DNA of 64,000 nucleotides, taken from assembly GCA_000349905.1 (NCBI GenBank), contig KB722755.1:554542-618541 (forward strand), in the 5' to 3' direction. The position numbers were made by a program, and so were the translations under genes. Below, piece after piece: positions 1-12,851 of the stretch (its first letter is position 1; each line of letters opens with the position of its first letter). The DNA comes from Volvariella volvacea V23 (taxonomy: Eukaryota > Basidiomycota > Agaricomycetes > Agaricales > Pluteaceae). The notes below the pieces were generated by a model. It did not search any database. It saw only the letters and a program-made list of their open reading frames with translations, and was not told the DNA's origin.

Positions 1-1036
1 CTCCTCTGTAATACGGACTAGTCAATATGTAGCCAATATACTTCTTTTTTATATTATCTAGTCCGCGGCTGATCCCAAGTTTAACCCCATCCCGAACTCG
101 ACTCTCATATCCGACAAAGTTAGCCTCATAACAAGGGAACAAAGAACCCCATTTCAAGTAGTGTTCCTAAAATGATCGTGAGGGTCATGATCACGAAGAA
201 GTATAAGGACAATGTCAATGACGTATGCGCATCCATAATGCCTTTGTTCTGCGTAAAGTTCGAGATATCGCCTGAGCCTTGAGCTCCACACATTGTGCCT
301 GCCTGGTGACTCATGATTAATCGCCTTTACTGCCGCTCAAAGTCGCACAACCCCCGTCCCGCAGCCTTCCTCTCCACATGTAACCCACTCACAATGAAAA
401 AATGCAGTGCCTGCTCACATGTTGTTCATTGTATTTTCCTTGTGCAAAATTACGGCAGTTAAGGGTTAAGAGTCATCTACAAAGGCCCGGATTACTGAGG
501 CAAGTCGACAAGGTGGGCAAAAATGCACTCCCAATTCGGAACAACGATACCCTGCATGTCAAGTAGATTCACTGATTAGCCTCAAACTATGCAACGGTAC
601 TCGGTATTCCCTGACTGTGGCTATGACGAATAAAGTATCGAGGGAAGCACAACGCCAAATCGCCTACTCAACCCCTTGTCAACGAAGTCAACTACACAAT
701 GGCGTTGAATAGTAGGCAAGGTAGGCCACCTCCTCATCCATTCTGGGCAAGCGTTGCAGTTACCTATACCCGTATCTCTCTATTCCTCGTACTGAGTATG
801 AAGTCTGCAATTGCTCATTGGTGCAAGGCTTTGAAAGCTGGAACAGTGGTCAGATGCCCTTTCGACTTGCCTATTTGCATTCGTGATCCGTAGACTTATT
901 TCTTGTTGGAGGTGAGCGCAGTTCTGGACCACGAAATGAATGAAATAAGGACTACCTAAGGTGTGAGACGCAGGAATGTATATCTTAGGTGCAAATTGGG
1001 AAGGTTGACCTGAGAAAGCGCCATGGAATTTGCGCT
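1..1036. other. Intergenic; no supported gene
   Basis: I see no convincing gene here. Open frames are short (about 60 codons), lack recognisable domains and have no splice context. The segment lies beyond the 3' end of the minus-strand F-box gene at 1037. Confidence 0.5.
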
Positions 1037-2596
1037 CTAGTAATACGAAAACTCAAAATCATGAAATGGGTATCGTTTGTCCCCGTGTATCAATTCTTCT
1101 CTCACTTCCCAATTCGCAATACCCTCAGCATTTGACACTCGAGCTTCTAAAGCCTTCAATGCGCATCGCCTGACACTACATTGGCGACTAATACGCTTCA
1201 TCTCTCCGTCGACATCAGCCTCAACTGGTCTTGACCAGGTAACTTGGAACCGCTCAAGCCTAGGGAACCGCGCTGCGTAATCGACCAAATGTTGAAATGT
1301 TGCTACATTGAGTACCCAGCTCATTGGAGTTATCACTCCAAGATCTCTAAGTCGATGAAATGACGAAGGTGGGGGCCAAGTTGCTGGGTCGATCGCCATA
1401 GGTTCCCGGTCTTGGTCATTTAGTCGAGACGAAATGATGAATGAGGTGAGTGATGGTGCATGTTTGGGTAGGATAAACTTCGCAAGCCAGTTAGGGGATG
1501 GTAAGATGCGAGCGGGAAAGGTGTGGAATTCGAGATTGCAATCCTCCAAGCCATCGTGGGAGGCTAAATATTCCAATAAGGCTTAAGAGATCCCGTAACC
1601 AACATGAATCTTTGAAAGTCGCGCGCCAGAGCTCTGAAGCGTCCGCCACAATGGGTCAAGATTCGGAATGGACTCGAGAGGGGCACGGTTGTGTTCAATA
1701 GTAAGATGTCGAAGACTTTTTAGGTTTGGGAGATTCGGGGATAGTGAGGATGGGTGTGCCGTGTTGGAAGTAAAACCCGGAAACACACCTGCAATGAAAA
1801 GTGATTCGATGGTTGACATCTTACGCTCAGGGGGGAATAGCTCTTCGAGTTCGCAAAGCGGGGGTGAGTGGCGCAGAAAAAGTGAAATAGAGCGAAGGTC
1901 CGAGCTGTTAAGAACAAGGCTGCCAAGTAATGACTTGAAATTGGGCATCGAATCGTCGCCATAAGAAGTGTAGGCGTTGATCGAGAGTTTCTGAAGTGCT
2001 GAAAAAGGGGGAAGGGATGTGGGTATAGGGTATTCAAATTGAAGTGTAGATGGTAAGGTCCAGTCCAGTACGACGAGTTGGCCGTTTGTAGCGTGATGTA
2101 TTGCCTGGAGAAGATCCTGCGCCAGATGTTCATAATATATGATACTCAAATCATCTCGTTCCCGTCCATTATTCCAGCCAGCCTTGAGCCTCTGCAGGAA
2201 CGAGAATTTTGATAACTCGACCCAGACGGGGGAAAACATGCGTGTAGCCTCTGTCAGAGTTGCTAGACTGCGGATGCTCTCGAGATCGAACCAACATTCG
2301 AGAGAAACGATAAAGGGAAGGAAGGCTTCCGGGGTTGGTGTCCAGGGAACGTATTTCAGAGCATTTTTGTAACAAATACCCAGCCATACGTTTCCTTGCG
2401 ATGGTTCGAATGCTCTCCAATGCAAATAGAGATTGTTGACAGCGAATTGAGTGAAGAAAGAGTTGAGACGGCGAGACGTGAGGCGTAGGGCAAGAGTCGA
2501 GTGCTTCACCCCTTGACCTAGGATAACGCTGAGGTATTCCTGTATTTGGGAAAGAACTTCATTCGGGCAATGTTCAAAAGGTGAAAGTTCCGTCAT
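1037..2596 (-). pseudogene. F-box/LRR-like protein gene with one in-frame stop
   Basis: The chosen start is the ATG at 2594-2596, just before an F-box-like segment (CPNEVLSQIQEYL, then LALRLTSRRLNSFF). The open frame reaches further up to 2725, but the extra N-terminus looks like intron or leader. About 500 residues of Leu-rich, degenerate LRR-like sequence follow. The frame is broken once, by TAA at 1583-1585. The same frame then continues without shift to 1037 with typical family sequence (ALLEYLASHDGLEDCNLEF). No intron of plausible size removes the stop, because only 22 nt separate the nearest GT and AG. F-box proteins recruit substrates to SCF ubiquitin ligases; here that role is only inferred. 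It could be a recent pseudogene, an assembly error or a truncated 336-residue protein. Confidence 0.6.
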
Positions 2597-2840
2597 TGCC
2601 GTTTCGACAGAGATTGGTTGATGAGTTGCAGTAGCGCCTAAGATGTTTGATAGAGAGCATTCTGCCAAACAGTGACATCTCTTGCTATGACTGAAGTACT
2701 GATACCTGGGAATTATTTGAGTCAATGCTATGGTAAATAAGTTAATCTATCGGAAAGCCCAACGGGTGTGTTTGGCGAGAAACAATAAGTTAATCTACGC
2801 ATGTCGCCAGTATATCGTCCAAATCTTTGGCACCAAACCA

Positions 2841-4260
2841 CTAAGTGATCCCCACCGCCAAGACCTTCTCTACCACCGCTTGTGTCTGTCTTTCATCCCA
2901 ACTTTGATTCAATGCAATAGCCAGACGCTCCAACCCATGGCCTCTGTCTTTCCTATCCCGAAAGATATCACAGAATTTATCCCAATCCTTCCCTCTGCAT
3001 TCGCATGAGACATCAAGGAGTTCCAGCTTCGGGAATCGGATATTAGATGGTGCATTTGTCTCTTTGTCCGAATTTCTATCAATGGACTCGTCCAAGCTCT
3101 CAAGGAAGCTGGGAAGTGTATTTTAGCCATTTACTACTGGTCCCGAAATCGACAATCGGGGTCCATGTAGGAATTGATGTAGTCAATTGGACTCGCCCAC
3201 CGCTTACATAGGCTCGATATCCAGGACTGGATAATGTGACAATTATCTTCAAGTCCTTGTAGGAAATTTGTGCAAGAAATATAGAATGAAAGCAGAGATC
3301 CACCGCACAAGATGCAATCGAGGAAGGCGACACATTCGGCTGTGGATCCAACAATGTCAAGGCTCCTGAGGTGGGGAAGCGTCAATGGAGAGGGCTGGTC
3401 AGACAGGGTTGATCGAGGGGGTAACGCGTTTTTGGGGGTGAGCCGCCTTAGGTTGGGCACAGTTTGAAGGGTAGAAAGAAGTTGGTGCGAGGTTGACTTG
3501 TTTTTCGGGTCGGTAATGTCAAGGTGGATAGGATAGGTACGGAACTAAGAGGGGCATATCCCACGAAAAGTCAACCGACTGCAGAGTGAGGTCGGAGAGG
3601 CGAGGAGCAAATCCGTTAAAAAGGGTACGAGAGGAGTCGATAGTATCAAGAATGCTACCGGAGAGACTGAAGTCAATCATGATGGGAGCTGGTTTCCAAA
3701 TGAAAGGAATGGGCTGGTTCTTTATTGAATTCGACTGGGCTTCGAAGTGCTGAATGCGATGGCATTGTTGCGATATAAGTTTGGTGTTTTCGTTGATCTC
3801 ATCTATGGGGTAGTTCATTACCCACCACGCCGACAGAGACACAGAGAGTGGGGCCGTTCCAGCTCGTTCGAGGAGATGACGCGTCAATTCGAGGTAATCA
3901 AGATTTGTCACCGTCGATAGGATATGGTCTTGAAGAATGACCTTCCTCCAACTTTGACAAACCCCTGCCATCACCAGCTGAAATTCACACAGTTTTCGAA
4001 ACTCGCGATCCCATTCCCATCTACTACTAAACACGACGAAGCGGAAGATCCTTGATAGGTTCCATGGCTGGTTCGGTCGGCAAAGATGAAATGGGCGCAG
4101 CACTATTTCTTATTGATTTCCATTGCCTTGCCTGTTCCGCTATTTCTTGAAGTATTGCATCAACTGACTCTCGTATGTCTTGGGCTACCTCTGGGTCAAG
4201 TAACATTGTGTCGAATTCCTTCAGTGAGTTTGTTTGGAACAGCATGAGTCCCAGTCTCAA
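2841..4260 (-). pseudogene. Degenerate F-box/LRR-like copy
   Basis: This is a minus-strand F-box relic spread over at least three frames. The N-terminal part (4260 to about 4060) has the usual coiled start and APISSLPTE. About ten extra bases relative to the neighbouring copy then break the F-box. Reading resumes in another frame at 4103 (RIFRFVVFSSRWEWDREF, GVCQSWRKVILQD) and runs to a stop at 3519. LRR-like pieces continue at 3460-3134 and 3095-2841, the last ending in the family C-terminal motif DKFCDIFRDRKDRGHGLERL. The paralogue at 4385-6025 is a near neighbour in sequence, so the two look like a tandem duplicate. It lies outside any intact open frame and is probably not functional. Confidence 0.7.
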
Positions 4261-4384
4261 GTCTGAATGCTGTTGGGCTCACCTCTCATCGGCGGTAACT
4301 CGCGATTACTCTGAAGTTACAGCAAAAAGGAGGGTGCACTATATTTGTGACATCACACCATGACAATGGTGTGGAGATTGCCCA

Positions 4385-6025
4385 CTAGTAGTTGGTAAGG
4401 TAGCTTGGACGCTTGGTAGGATGCACCCACCCAAAGGGAACATATAAATTAAATGACGGATACCGTCGAGATAAGATCATCCAAATCTTTTGTCCTAAAC
4501 CATTGCGTAAGCCCCTCTGCCACTGCCTTTTCCATCGCTGCCCGTGTTTGGCTCTCATCCCAACTTTGATCCAATCCGATAGCCAACCGCGCCAACCCAT
4601 AGCCTTTGCCTTTCCTAGAGCGAAACACATCGCAGAATTTATGCCAATTCGCCCTGCGCATTCACATCCGACGTCGAGAAGCTTCAGCTTTGGGAACTGG
4701 ATATTGTCGAGCAATCCTTCGTCCGCATTCATAGAGTCGTGCAAGCTCTCGAGGAAGCAGGTAAGTGTATCCGACCTCTGGACTATTGGACTCCAAAACG
4801 AAAGATACGAAAGTTGTGGGAGGTGGTTGGCACAGAGGTCCCAATCTTCTTTTGTCAAAGGGATTGTGGATTCCAATTTAATGCATTGCTCCAGGGGAAG
4901 TAACAGGATGATCCAATGGAGGAGGTTGTTACGGAGATCACCTTCGGGGTCCTCCACTTCCTATCCCCAATCGAGAGTAAGGCGCCACCAGGAATTATTC
5001 GTCAGATCAATGGTATAGAGCTCCGAATTGATTTCCATGTGAAAATCGATCGAATTAATTGGCTGCCTTTGATTTTGAAAAAAGTTGGATATCCACGGCT
5101 GGAGAGCAAGGTAGTCATCTCCAATCAATCCATCGGTGCATGAGATTTAGAAGAGGGATGTGGATTCCCCAAATGAGATGCAGTCGAGGAAGGTGGCGCA
5201 TTCGTTTGCGGTCCCAATGATGCAAAAGGTGCCGAGGAGCGGTAGCATAAGCGACGGGCATTGGCCTTGCAAAGTAGATCGAGTGGGTAATGAGTTTTTA
5301 AGAGTGAGCCATTTAAGTTTGGGCATAGATTGAAGAATAGCAAAGAGTTGCTCCGAGGTCGGCTTATGGCTCGGGTTCACGATGTCAAGAGTGGAAAGAG
5401 AGGGAATCGCAAGTAAAAGGGGCATATCCCACGAGAAACCGACAGATTCCAAGGCGAGCTTAGACAGACGAGATGATAACCCACTGAAAAGCGTACGAGA
5501 AGGGTCGGCATTGAGGATGCCGCCAGTGAGTTTGCAACATGTCAAGATGGGGGCAGGTTTCCAAAGAAGAGGGACGGGCTGGTTCTTGATCGACTCGAGG
5601 GTAACGTCGAAATGCTCGATGCGATGGTTTTGTGCCGAGATGAGTTCGAGGTTTCTGGAGATGCTCCTTATGGAGTGCTTCTTCATCGACCGCCACCCTG
5701 ACAGAGACACCGTAAGCGGAGCTTGCCCTGCTCGTTTGAGGAAATAGCGCGTCAGGTTGAGATAATCGATCCTTATGTCCGCCCACAGGATACGGTCCGA
5801 CGTAATCACCCCCCTCCAGCTTTAACAGACTGCTGCAACCACCAGCTGGGGTCCATATACCTTTCGAAACTCGCGATCCCAATCCAGTCTCTCACTGAAT
5901 ACAATGAAGCGGAAGATCCTTGTAAGCAGTTCTGTCGGCAGGGATGAAATAGGCGCGACCTTCATTCCACATAGAGTGGAGAGATCTTGCTTGTTCCGCG
6001 AGTTTTTGGAGTTCCGCATCGACAA
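4385..6025 (-). pseudogene. Degenerate F-box/LRR-like copy, tandem to the previous one
   Basis: The F-box starts at PISSLPTELLTRIFRFIVF. It reads into VVAAVC and then TAA at 5822-5824, exactly where paralogues have a Gln, Lys or Arg codon before SWR. The same frame continues (SWRGVITSDRILWADIRIDY) through an LRR-like region to a stop at 5147. The C-terminal third lies at 4957-4385, with a frameshift near 4660: the motif HKFCDVFRSRKGKGYGLARL is found only in the shifted frame. It therefore has at least one nonsense mutation and two frame breaks. Family structure, not function, is what the sequence supports. Confidence 0.7.
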
Positions 6026-6724
6026 AGTCTCATATGGATTGGGCTGCCTCTGGGTCTAACGCGTGAAGCGACATTACTAAGAGGGTGTCAGCGAAATTCC
6101 ACCACTGCAATTGCCTGAAACAACAGTACAGGTACAGGAAAAGGAGAAGAAGCACGACTTGCTAGCCCCTTCACTCTCTTTAATGTATCCGGGTAGGCGT
6201 TGTGTGATGATTGAGAGCAGGTCGGCACCTAGAAACTAGTAGAAAGGCAACACGTGGCCCCGTGATACCGTGCCACCCAGCAGAAGGCGTAGTGGACTTG
6301 GACATCTACTTGGAGGTCTGTTGTAGGCCGTGAGTGGCTAGTCACCCAAACATGCGGTCAGAAACTCGAAGCAGTCAATGACTTGTTACGGAGGGACTAG
6401 CTGGATAAGAATCATAAGATATACTTACGAAAGAGTTTCATGGGGACGCGTAATTACAGACAGAAATAAGCCGGCTACAGCGCATGCTGGCTATAAAAAC
6501 TAGTGGCCAAACCAGAAACCCAGTGATAAGGTGAGCGTTTTGAATAATTTCAAAATTAAACGGGTAACGGTTCTAACACTAACATGCCAGCGTACAATAA
6601 AGAGTCGTGTACTTATACTACTAGGATATAACTAAAGAATGGTGTATCGTGCAAAGAAAATAGAGCTACAAGCAAAGAAGAAGAACAGGACACTAATCGT
6701 CAAATGTGCAAACTCAGATAAACA
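6026..6724. other. Intergenic; nothing recognised
   Basis: This stretch separates the degenerate F-box copies from the 3' end of the C2H2 gene. It is relatively AT-rich towards 6550-6720. No frame with domain content, RNA gene or repeat was seen. Confidence 0.5.
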
Positions 6725-8512
6725 CTAAGGAAGGTGTACTCGAACGTGTTGGCCAAGATTATCCCGTCTACTGAAAGTCTTATCGCAACCATCGAAAGGG
6801 CAAGGATGCGCTGGATACGTTTAAGTATTCACAAAAGCCCAAAGAATACGGAAGAGAGCTGCTCACGCTTTTCATGTGTATGTATACTCCTCACATGCCT
6901 TTTCAAATGCTCGCCTCTGATGAAACACTTGCCGCACTCGGGACAAACGAAGTCTCTTCCTCCGTGTTTCCCTGATTCTCCACCGTCTCCCCTTTTCCTC
7001 CTAACCCTCCCTTTCCCAGTCGAGACCCCTTCCCCTTCGGCCACCGGTACGCTCCCATAGAACTCTCCAGCGGATGTGATAGGCGCAACATAAGGGACCT
7101 TCCTTCCTCGACTTTTCTTGGTCAAATTGGGTATTGGGACGGGTAACGGAATCGATGCGTTCCTCCTCTTTCCATTCCCATCCCCCGAACCTGACCCTGA
7201 TCCGGAGCCATTCGATTGACTAGAAGCAGAGCCAGTACGAAATCCACCATTCGGAATTTCCAGGGATCGCTCCTTCTCTCTCCTTGAAGTTACTAGAGCT
7301 AGTGCCTCACTCCCCGTCATAGCGGACGACCTCTTCGTCCTCCCGCGTCTCTCGGCTGGCTGGGATGATCCAAAGGAAACTGACGACCCCGGCGACCGGA
7401 CCGAGAGGGCAGATGAAGCTCTGGAGGGCAGGTATACGTCAGAGTCATTGTCCGCATCGCTTTCTTCAAAAGGCAGCCCAAGATCCAAGTCCGTTAGATC
7501 GACTCCTGTGGATAACTTGGACGCCGCTCGTGGGCGTCGACTGCTTCGTCTTTGGGGTGGCTGGCTGGAAGAGCTACCAGCTGAAGTGGGAGAACCGGGT
7601 CCGAAGGGATCATGGTGTGCGGAGCCCCAGCCCAAAGGGCCGGATACTGCAGCTGAGCCCCGTCCCAATGGGGTCGTGCCTCTGACTTCAAACGTGGTTT
7701 GGCTGGGCTGGATAACCGGTCCTAGGAACGGGTGCTGCTGCTGAAGATAGGCAGATGGGGGCGTCATCTCTTCCAATCCAATAGCACGAGGCGGGAGGCA
7801 TTGGGTATGGTAACCTTGCATTATAGTCGGGGGTGGGGTGGGGGCTGGCAGTTGATCGGGAGGTGGCCAGGCTTCGCCCTCCAAAGACGTGGTCCCGTGT
7901 AGAGACTGTTGGGGATCGAAATAAGGATAGGAAGGGTCAAAGGTGGGATGGGCCTGGCCTCCCTCCACGTTCGGAGCAACAACAGGCTGACCGCCCTCGG
8001 TAGGGCAGGGTAAGGGTATGGCAAATGGATCGCGCATTGAAGTAGACGAGGTATCTCGTTGCGCATCGTGCCAGTAGCCTGGACGCTCGTCAAAAATGTC
8101 AAAGCGTGGCAGAGGATGATGGCTTACCTTCTGGATGCGCGCGAAAAGGCGACTCTATCACATTAGGTACGCCAGAGTGGGTAGGGTTGAAGAGACTGCC
8201 CTCCGCTGACCAGCTAGGGCCCAATGACGACGGTGGCTGCCCAAATAGGTCCTCCGCTACGATGTCCGATTCGAGCTGTACTCCTTGCCCCCAGTCTGGA
8301 GGCACAACGTCAAGCATCGCTCGTGGTATAGGATTTCTCGTGATTGTGATACTGCTAGCATTTGCAGCAGCGCTGACGTCGTCCTCATCATCGGCGGCCC
8401 TAGCCAAGTCGTAATTGCCATCCCCGTCGCCATTTCCATTTCCGTTGTTTCCGATATTCATGGCAAGCGCTCGTTGGTGTGGCTGACGCAGATAACAAGA
8501 GGAGAAGTCCAT
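6725..8512 (-). CDS. C2H2 zinc-finger transcription factor (two C-terminal fingers)
   Basis: This is a probable nuclear sequence-specific regulator. Exons are 8128-8512, 6867-8078 and 6725-6810, with introns of 49 nt (8079-8127) and 56 nt (6811-6866); all phases close. The body is Ser/Pro/Gly-rich and disordered, with basic patches (RKVPYV, RVRRKRGD). Two consecutive C2H2 fingers sit at the very C-terminus, split by the last intron. Finger one has CPECGKCFIRGEHLKRH and the second His pair; the linker is THEKPHP; finger two is CPFDGCDKTFSRRDNLGQH then VRVH. The RGEHLKRH / RRDNLGQH pair resembles fungal Msn2-like tandem fingers. The true start may lie further up: the frame is open above the ATG (TFLPPGG) to a ...TTTCAG acceptor at about 8534, so an extra 5' exon is likely. 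Targets are unknown. Confidence 0.85.
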
Positions 8513-9413
8513 CCCCCCAGGCGGTAGGAATGTCTGAAAGAAGGTAGAGTGGAGAAGAGGAGGTTTTGTCAGCCAACGGAATAATCAGTCGAAAGAAGTA
8601 TGGCGAATCTGACCAGAATTTAAATTGGCATATGATTTTTGACTCGTTCGGTGCTGACCGACGAGAAAAGAAACTAAGGGGGGATGGTGATCGAAATTCA
8701 AGTCGACTCGTGGGATTTAGAGATGACTTGTTTTGCTCCGGAATGTACTAGGTGGCACTGCTTACGACCGACCCATCTTGACCTCCTTTACTTTTAAGAC
8801 ATTTTGAATTTATGACTAGTGCTCCAAGGTAAGATAAACGACTCAACTCGTACTGATGCCTAGACGAATGCCAGTCAGTACCCTCCACAAAGTCACTACG
8901 CTCCCGGGATGGCCACTCATCCAACCACCGACTGGTGGTCGTTGTGGCTGATGGCCTGGGACAAGAATTCAATTCAAGACCGATGGCAGCTTCTGTGTGT
9001 GATCGAGCACATCCTAGGCTGCTCGCCGAAATATCATGATGTCATCCAATTTTAGAAAAGCGGAATTAGACAACTCAGTCCTCGTCGATGTAAATCCGCT
9101 TCCGCGCTACGCATGCGAGGTCTTGCTTCCGTTTACATACTCACCGGATTGGCGTGCTGATTCGGCAGCGACGTAACCACGCGATGAGTCCAGGCCATGA
9201 GAGTAGCTCGAATACAAATTTTATTTATCGTTAAATTACACAAGCGAAACGCAAGACCATCAGCGTACCAGGATACACCAACGACCAAACGCTCATCATT
9301 TTCATCCCAAACGCCCCATTCACCACAGGACTCATCGAACTCGCCATCGCCACCGAATAAACCATCGACGATAACAAAGTCGTCAAAGCCCCAGTCCCAT
9401 TAACAGGCCTCGT
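8513..9413. other. Intergenic, including probable 5' region of the C2H2 gene
   Basis: The part next to 8513 probably contains an unseen 5' exon or leader intron of the C2H2 gene, because a good acceptor lies just upstream of its ATG. The rest is the 3' flank of the aminopeptidase. No other gene was recognised. Confidence 0.45.
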
Positions 9414-11016
9414 TCATACGTTGGAGTTGCCCAACTCGTAAGCGAATGCGACGGCCAGCTTAGCGTACTCCAAGGAGTGAGTCCAGGAGAAGCCGGTGGC
9501 GCTGGTTGTGTCCGAGCTGGAGTGGATGACGGGGTTGTGGCTGCCAAATGGGGCCTCGAAGGGGAATGCGGATGGGAAGCCCTGTCTGTTCCACGAGGCG
9601 TGGTCGGAGCAGCCATAGCCGCACTACGGGTGGGTAGTTGAGTGACGACAGCTGGGAGAGGATGAGGATAGTGCTTACAGCGGGGCCAACGACGGAACCG
9701 ATGCGTAGGTAAGCCCGGACGAGAGCGGCCACGTAGGAAGTTAGGGATGAGTCGGTGAAGTCCTAAGGTTGGGTGTGATACATGAGCTATGGACTTGGAA
9801 AAATGAGAGAGTAGCTTACTGGAATGAGACCAACGACCTCAGTGCTGCCAGGCCTGAAGCTGCAGCACATCCCAATAGGTTGGTATCACGCTTAATCATG
9901 AAGGTTTATCACTTACTAGGCAGTCATATCGAGTTGGAGCATTCCCTTAACAGAGCGACCGGCATTCCTATAGCTAGTGGCAATAGCTTGCGAGCCCAAA
10001 AGCCCACCCTCTTCACCAGCGTACCAGTGGAACTCGACGGGGTCCTGGGGTCTGAATCCAGCAGCGACCAAAGCTCTGAACGCCTCGATCAGGTTGACGC
10101 TTCCCGAACCGTCGTCGTCAGCGCCAGGGGCACGACCGCTGGTTGGGTTGCCGGAGTTGATGGAGTCCATGTGTGCTCCGAGAATGGTCAGAGGACCGTT
10201 GGGGTTTGTTCCGGGGAAGCGAGCGACGATGGAGCTTTGGACGAAGGAGTGGGAGACGAGGGAGACGGTTGCGCCGACGTTGGGGCCGGAGGAGATGATC
10301 TACGTGGTTCGACGTCAATTAAGAAGCCAAGAGGAGAGATATACGATACATACGCTTGCAATAGTGTTGCGGATCCACTCGGAAGCTTGAGCTCCAGTGG
10401 TGGCGCGGTAGTATCGGTTGTTGAAAGAAGTAAGGTTTGAGAGGTATGTTTGCATGTTTGTAATGGAGAGGGTGCTGATAATGGGGTTCACGCTGGATTG
10501 TCTTGAGGGGGTGGGGTCTGGAATTGAAGAGGGTGTTAATGGATGATCCAAGCGGAGACTCGTAGAACCAAGAGACTTACAGGCAAGAGCAGCAGCAACG
10601 CGGAGGTTGCTGTTGTTGTTGACTTCTGGGAATGGATTGGCTGGGTCATATACATCTGTAACGTCAAACTACGAAGAGCATGAGGTGTGAGTAGAACAGC
10701 AGGGTAAGGCAAAAAAAAGAATGCAGAATGAAGGGAAAAATTTTTTTTTTAAACAAGTTGAAATCGAGAACTCTACATCGCGCACGGAAACTCAGAGAGG
10801 GCCAAACAAGGGAAGGATACTCACGAATCCAACATCTGAACGGATAATCTCCAACTTCTCCTCCTCGGTCTTCCATACCGGGTCCTCATTGGGTCCCAAA
10901 CTCAACAACCTCAACCCCTTAGCGACACCCTCCTTGAATTCAGCCTCTGTGGGTGGTGCGGCATTTGCGAGAGCAACGGCGCCCAAAACAAAAGCGGCAA
11001 GTTTGAAGGACTTCAT
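9414..11016 (-). CDS. Secreted M28-family (M28E-like) leucine aminopeptidase
   Basis: This is a zinc exopeptidase that removes N-terminal residues from peptides outside the cell. Seven exons were joined by eye: 10825-11016, 10581-10668, 10354-10517, 9917-10299, 9820-9859, 9679-9762 and 9414-9623. All phases close to 386 residues, the usual length for the Aspergillus/Vibrio leucine aminopeptidase group. The N-terminus is a signal peptide (MKSFKLAAFVLGAVALANAA). The five metal ligands of the family are visible: His in ILGAHMDS, Asp in PGADDDGSG, the Glu-Glu pair in WYAGEEGG (base plus ligand), Asp in MLQLDMTAY and His in FGSHNPVIHSSSD. The SDHASW motif is also present. No break was found. Exons 5 and 6 are very short (40 and 84 nt). 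It stands alone, with no operon-like context. Confidence 0.93.
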
Positions 11017-12340
11017 TTTTGGGAGATGGGGATTAGTGTAGTCGGTGGGATGATCTACTGTGGGTTCGCAAGTCAAGCAGCAGCATTAAATACAGAGGTA
11101 TCGTATGGCGAATAACTAGAGGGGATTTGTGAATTCTCCGGAAGACCACATGGTGATAGTCCTGAGCATGCTGAGCGAAGATGGAAGACCGTAGCAGGCC
11201 GTAGCATGGTGTTAGGCAGTAGCAGCATGCTCAATGTCAGGCATGAAGGTACCTTGTTCTGGGCATGCGATAGGAACGAACCAGAGACTGGCATTGACAC
11301 CGTCAGCAAGTCATCCCTATCAGCGCTACGGAACTTGATAGCAGCGTGTTTGTACTTAAAAGGACTTGGTAGATGAATTCCTGCCTCTTAGAGATCAAAC
11401 TGCATCGCCAATTCAATATAGGTAACCCCCAATGTGGATCAGATGACACGAAGAACCCACCGCCATTGTGTCATACATAATGTTGGTTGCATCTCGCGTA
11501 TTCTTAGTGCTACAACCAGGTGGTCAGGCAAACGAGACCTTGTGGTGCGATAGTCTGTGTGATGCGGGTTGATTATGGTTGGAGGACAAAGTGGGTATCA
11601 CATGAGTGCTTCTTGTTCGATTCTTGGGGATTCGTGATATTCCTCCGCTTCTGATCCGGGGAAGAGTACTCTTGGCGGTAGATGATGGGAGTTCGGGGTT
11701 AAGTCAGTATATGTGCGATAAACATCTTCATAAATAGAGAGCGGGCCGGCGGCGCATGAATACGCAAGCTCGACCTCTGAACGAGCTTCTAGGGGAGTCT
11801 GATGAAGAACAGCGCTGGGAGAGTACGCGTCGACCTACGATAAAATGGATCGGGAGTTGAGTGGAGGTCAACTTGTTCAACCTGCTGGACCTATCGAATC
11901 TCGTTCTTAGTCTCCGCCAGCGCACGCGTGTCCTTTGCCGTAGAAAAGCACCGCGAACCTCCCAGCCGGGGAAGTACGGCCTCGGGCCATTCTCTAGATC
12001 TGCAAATCAAAAACTTGGTCAGCCATTCGAGCGCCACGGGTTCCAGTGACCGGCTCAACGCCATTCAACGCTCACCTGCGCGACGCCGAAGGAGTTGCAA
12101 AGCCCGGACCCATCACCGACTCGACGATGAGCGAAGATACAGCGGGGCGATGGGAAATTGGCTCAGGTTCTGACTAAAAGCTTTGTGGCGCCGACCCCGA
12201 CTTCAACTCACACCACCATAACCCTCGGGCACGAGCTCGGTTAACCCAGCAAGATCCCACTTTAAGACACAGGTTTAAAGCCACGAAAACGCGTCAAGTT
12301 TCGCTGGAACACCCAAGAACATATCATTGACTGCAACGAT
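11017..12340. other. Intergenic between divergent genes
   Basis: This segment holds the upstream regions of the minus-strand aminopeptidase and of the plus-strand membrane protein at 12341. Open frames at 11073-12173 are short, overlap on both strands and show no domain. I see no RNA gene or repeat. Confidence 0.5.
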
Positions 12341-12739
12341 ATGTTTGGAATCAATCTCCCTCTGGGCATCATCGGACATGCAGCGTTCCTCACATCATAC
12401 GGCCTCTACCTATGCTTTTTCACTAAGCCCAACTCTACGCCTCTGGGAATCACAACTCTCGCCATCGGTCTGAGCTATCTGACCACCGCCTACATGCCGA
12501 TGGAACAAAACGCGCTCCTCTACGCGAGTGTTCCCGTCCGACTGTTTTTAGCTTTGATAGCTGCTGCACGCGCGTTGTCCGTGAAAGATACCAGGACGAG
12601 TCAAGAGAAAGCAAAGGGGGTGGAGAACCCCGAAGACGCGAAAAGCGGTTTGTGGTTTATCGTGGCATTGGATGGCGTTGGTGGATTGCTTTTGGGGTTG
12701 TGGTTGGGTACTTTTAGTGGTCGCATGCCCGGGTATTGA
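12341..12739 (+). CDS. Small integral membrane protein, unknown
   Basis: This is an intronless frame of 132 codons. Hydrophobic stretches lie at about residues 5-27 (LGIIGHAAFLTSYGLYLCFF), 34-52, 60-78 and 105-122, so three or four membrane spans are likely, with a Lys/Glu-rich loop at about 82-100. I do not recognise the family. The frame is clean and flanked by non-coding sequence on both sides, and hydrophobic periodicity supports a real gene. The next gene downstream is a minus-strand F-box relic. Function and location are unknown beyond membrane insertion. Confidence 0.6.
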   Translation: MFGINLPLGIIGHAAFLTSYGLYLCFFTKPNSTPLGITTLAIGLSYLTTAYMPMEQNALLYASVPVRLFLALIAAARALSVKDTRTSQEKAKGVENPEDAKSGLWFIVALDGVGGLLLGLWLGTFSGRMPGY

Positions 12740-12851
12740 GCCCAACTTTCAAATGGAGTGGTTGAGGTGGAAAGGCGTGTAGCGTTTGCTCTCTGTGGCT
12801 CCTTATGCTCAATGTCTCCCCATCACCCTTGTTTTCAACAACAGCTTGTAC

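Noticed and set aside
126..314. Short minus-strand frame with a hydrophobic segment
   Set aside because: 62 codons, no neighbours, no domain and no splice context; hydrophobicity alone is not enough.
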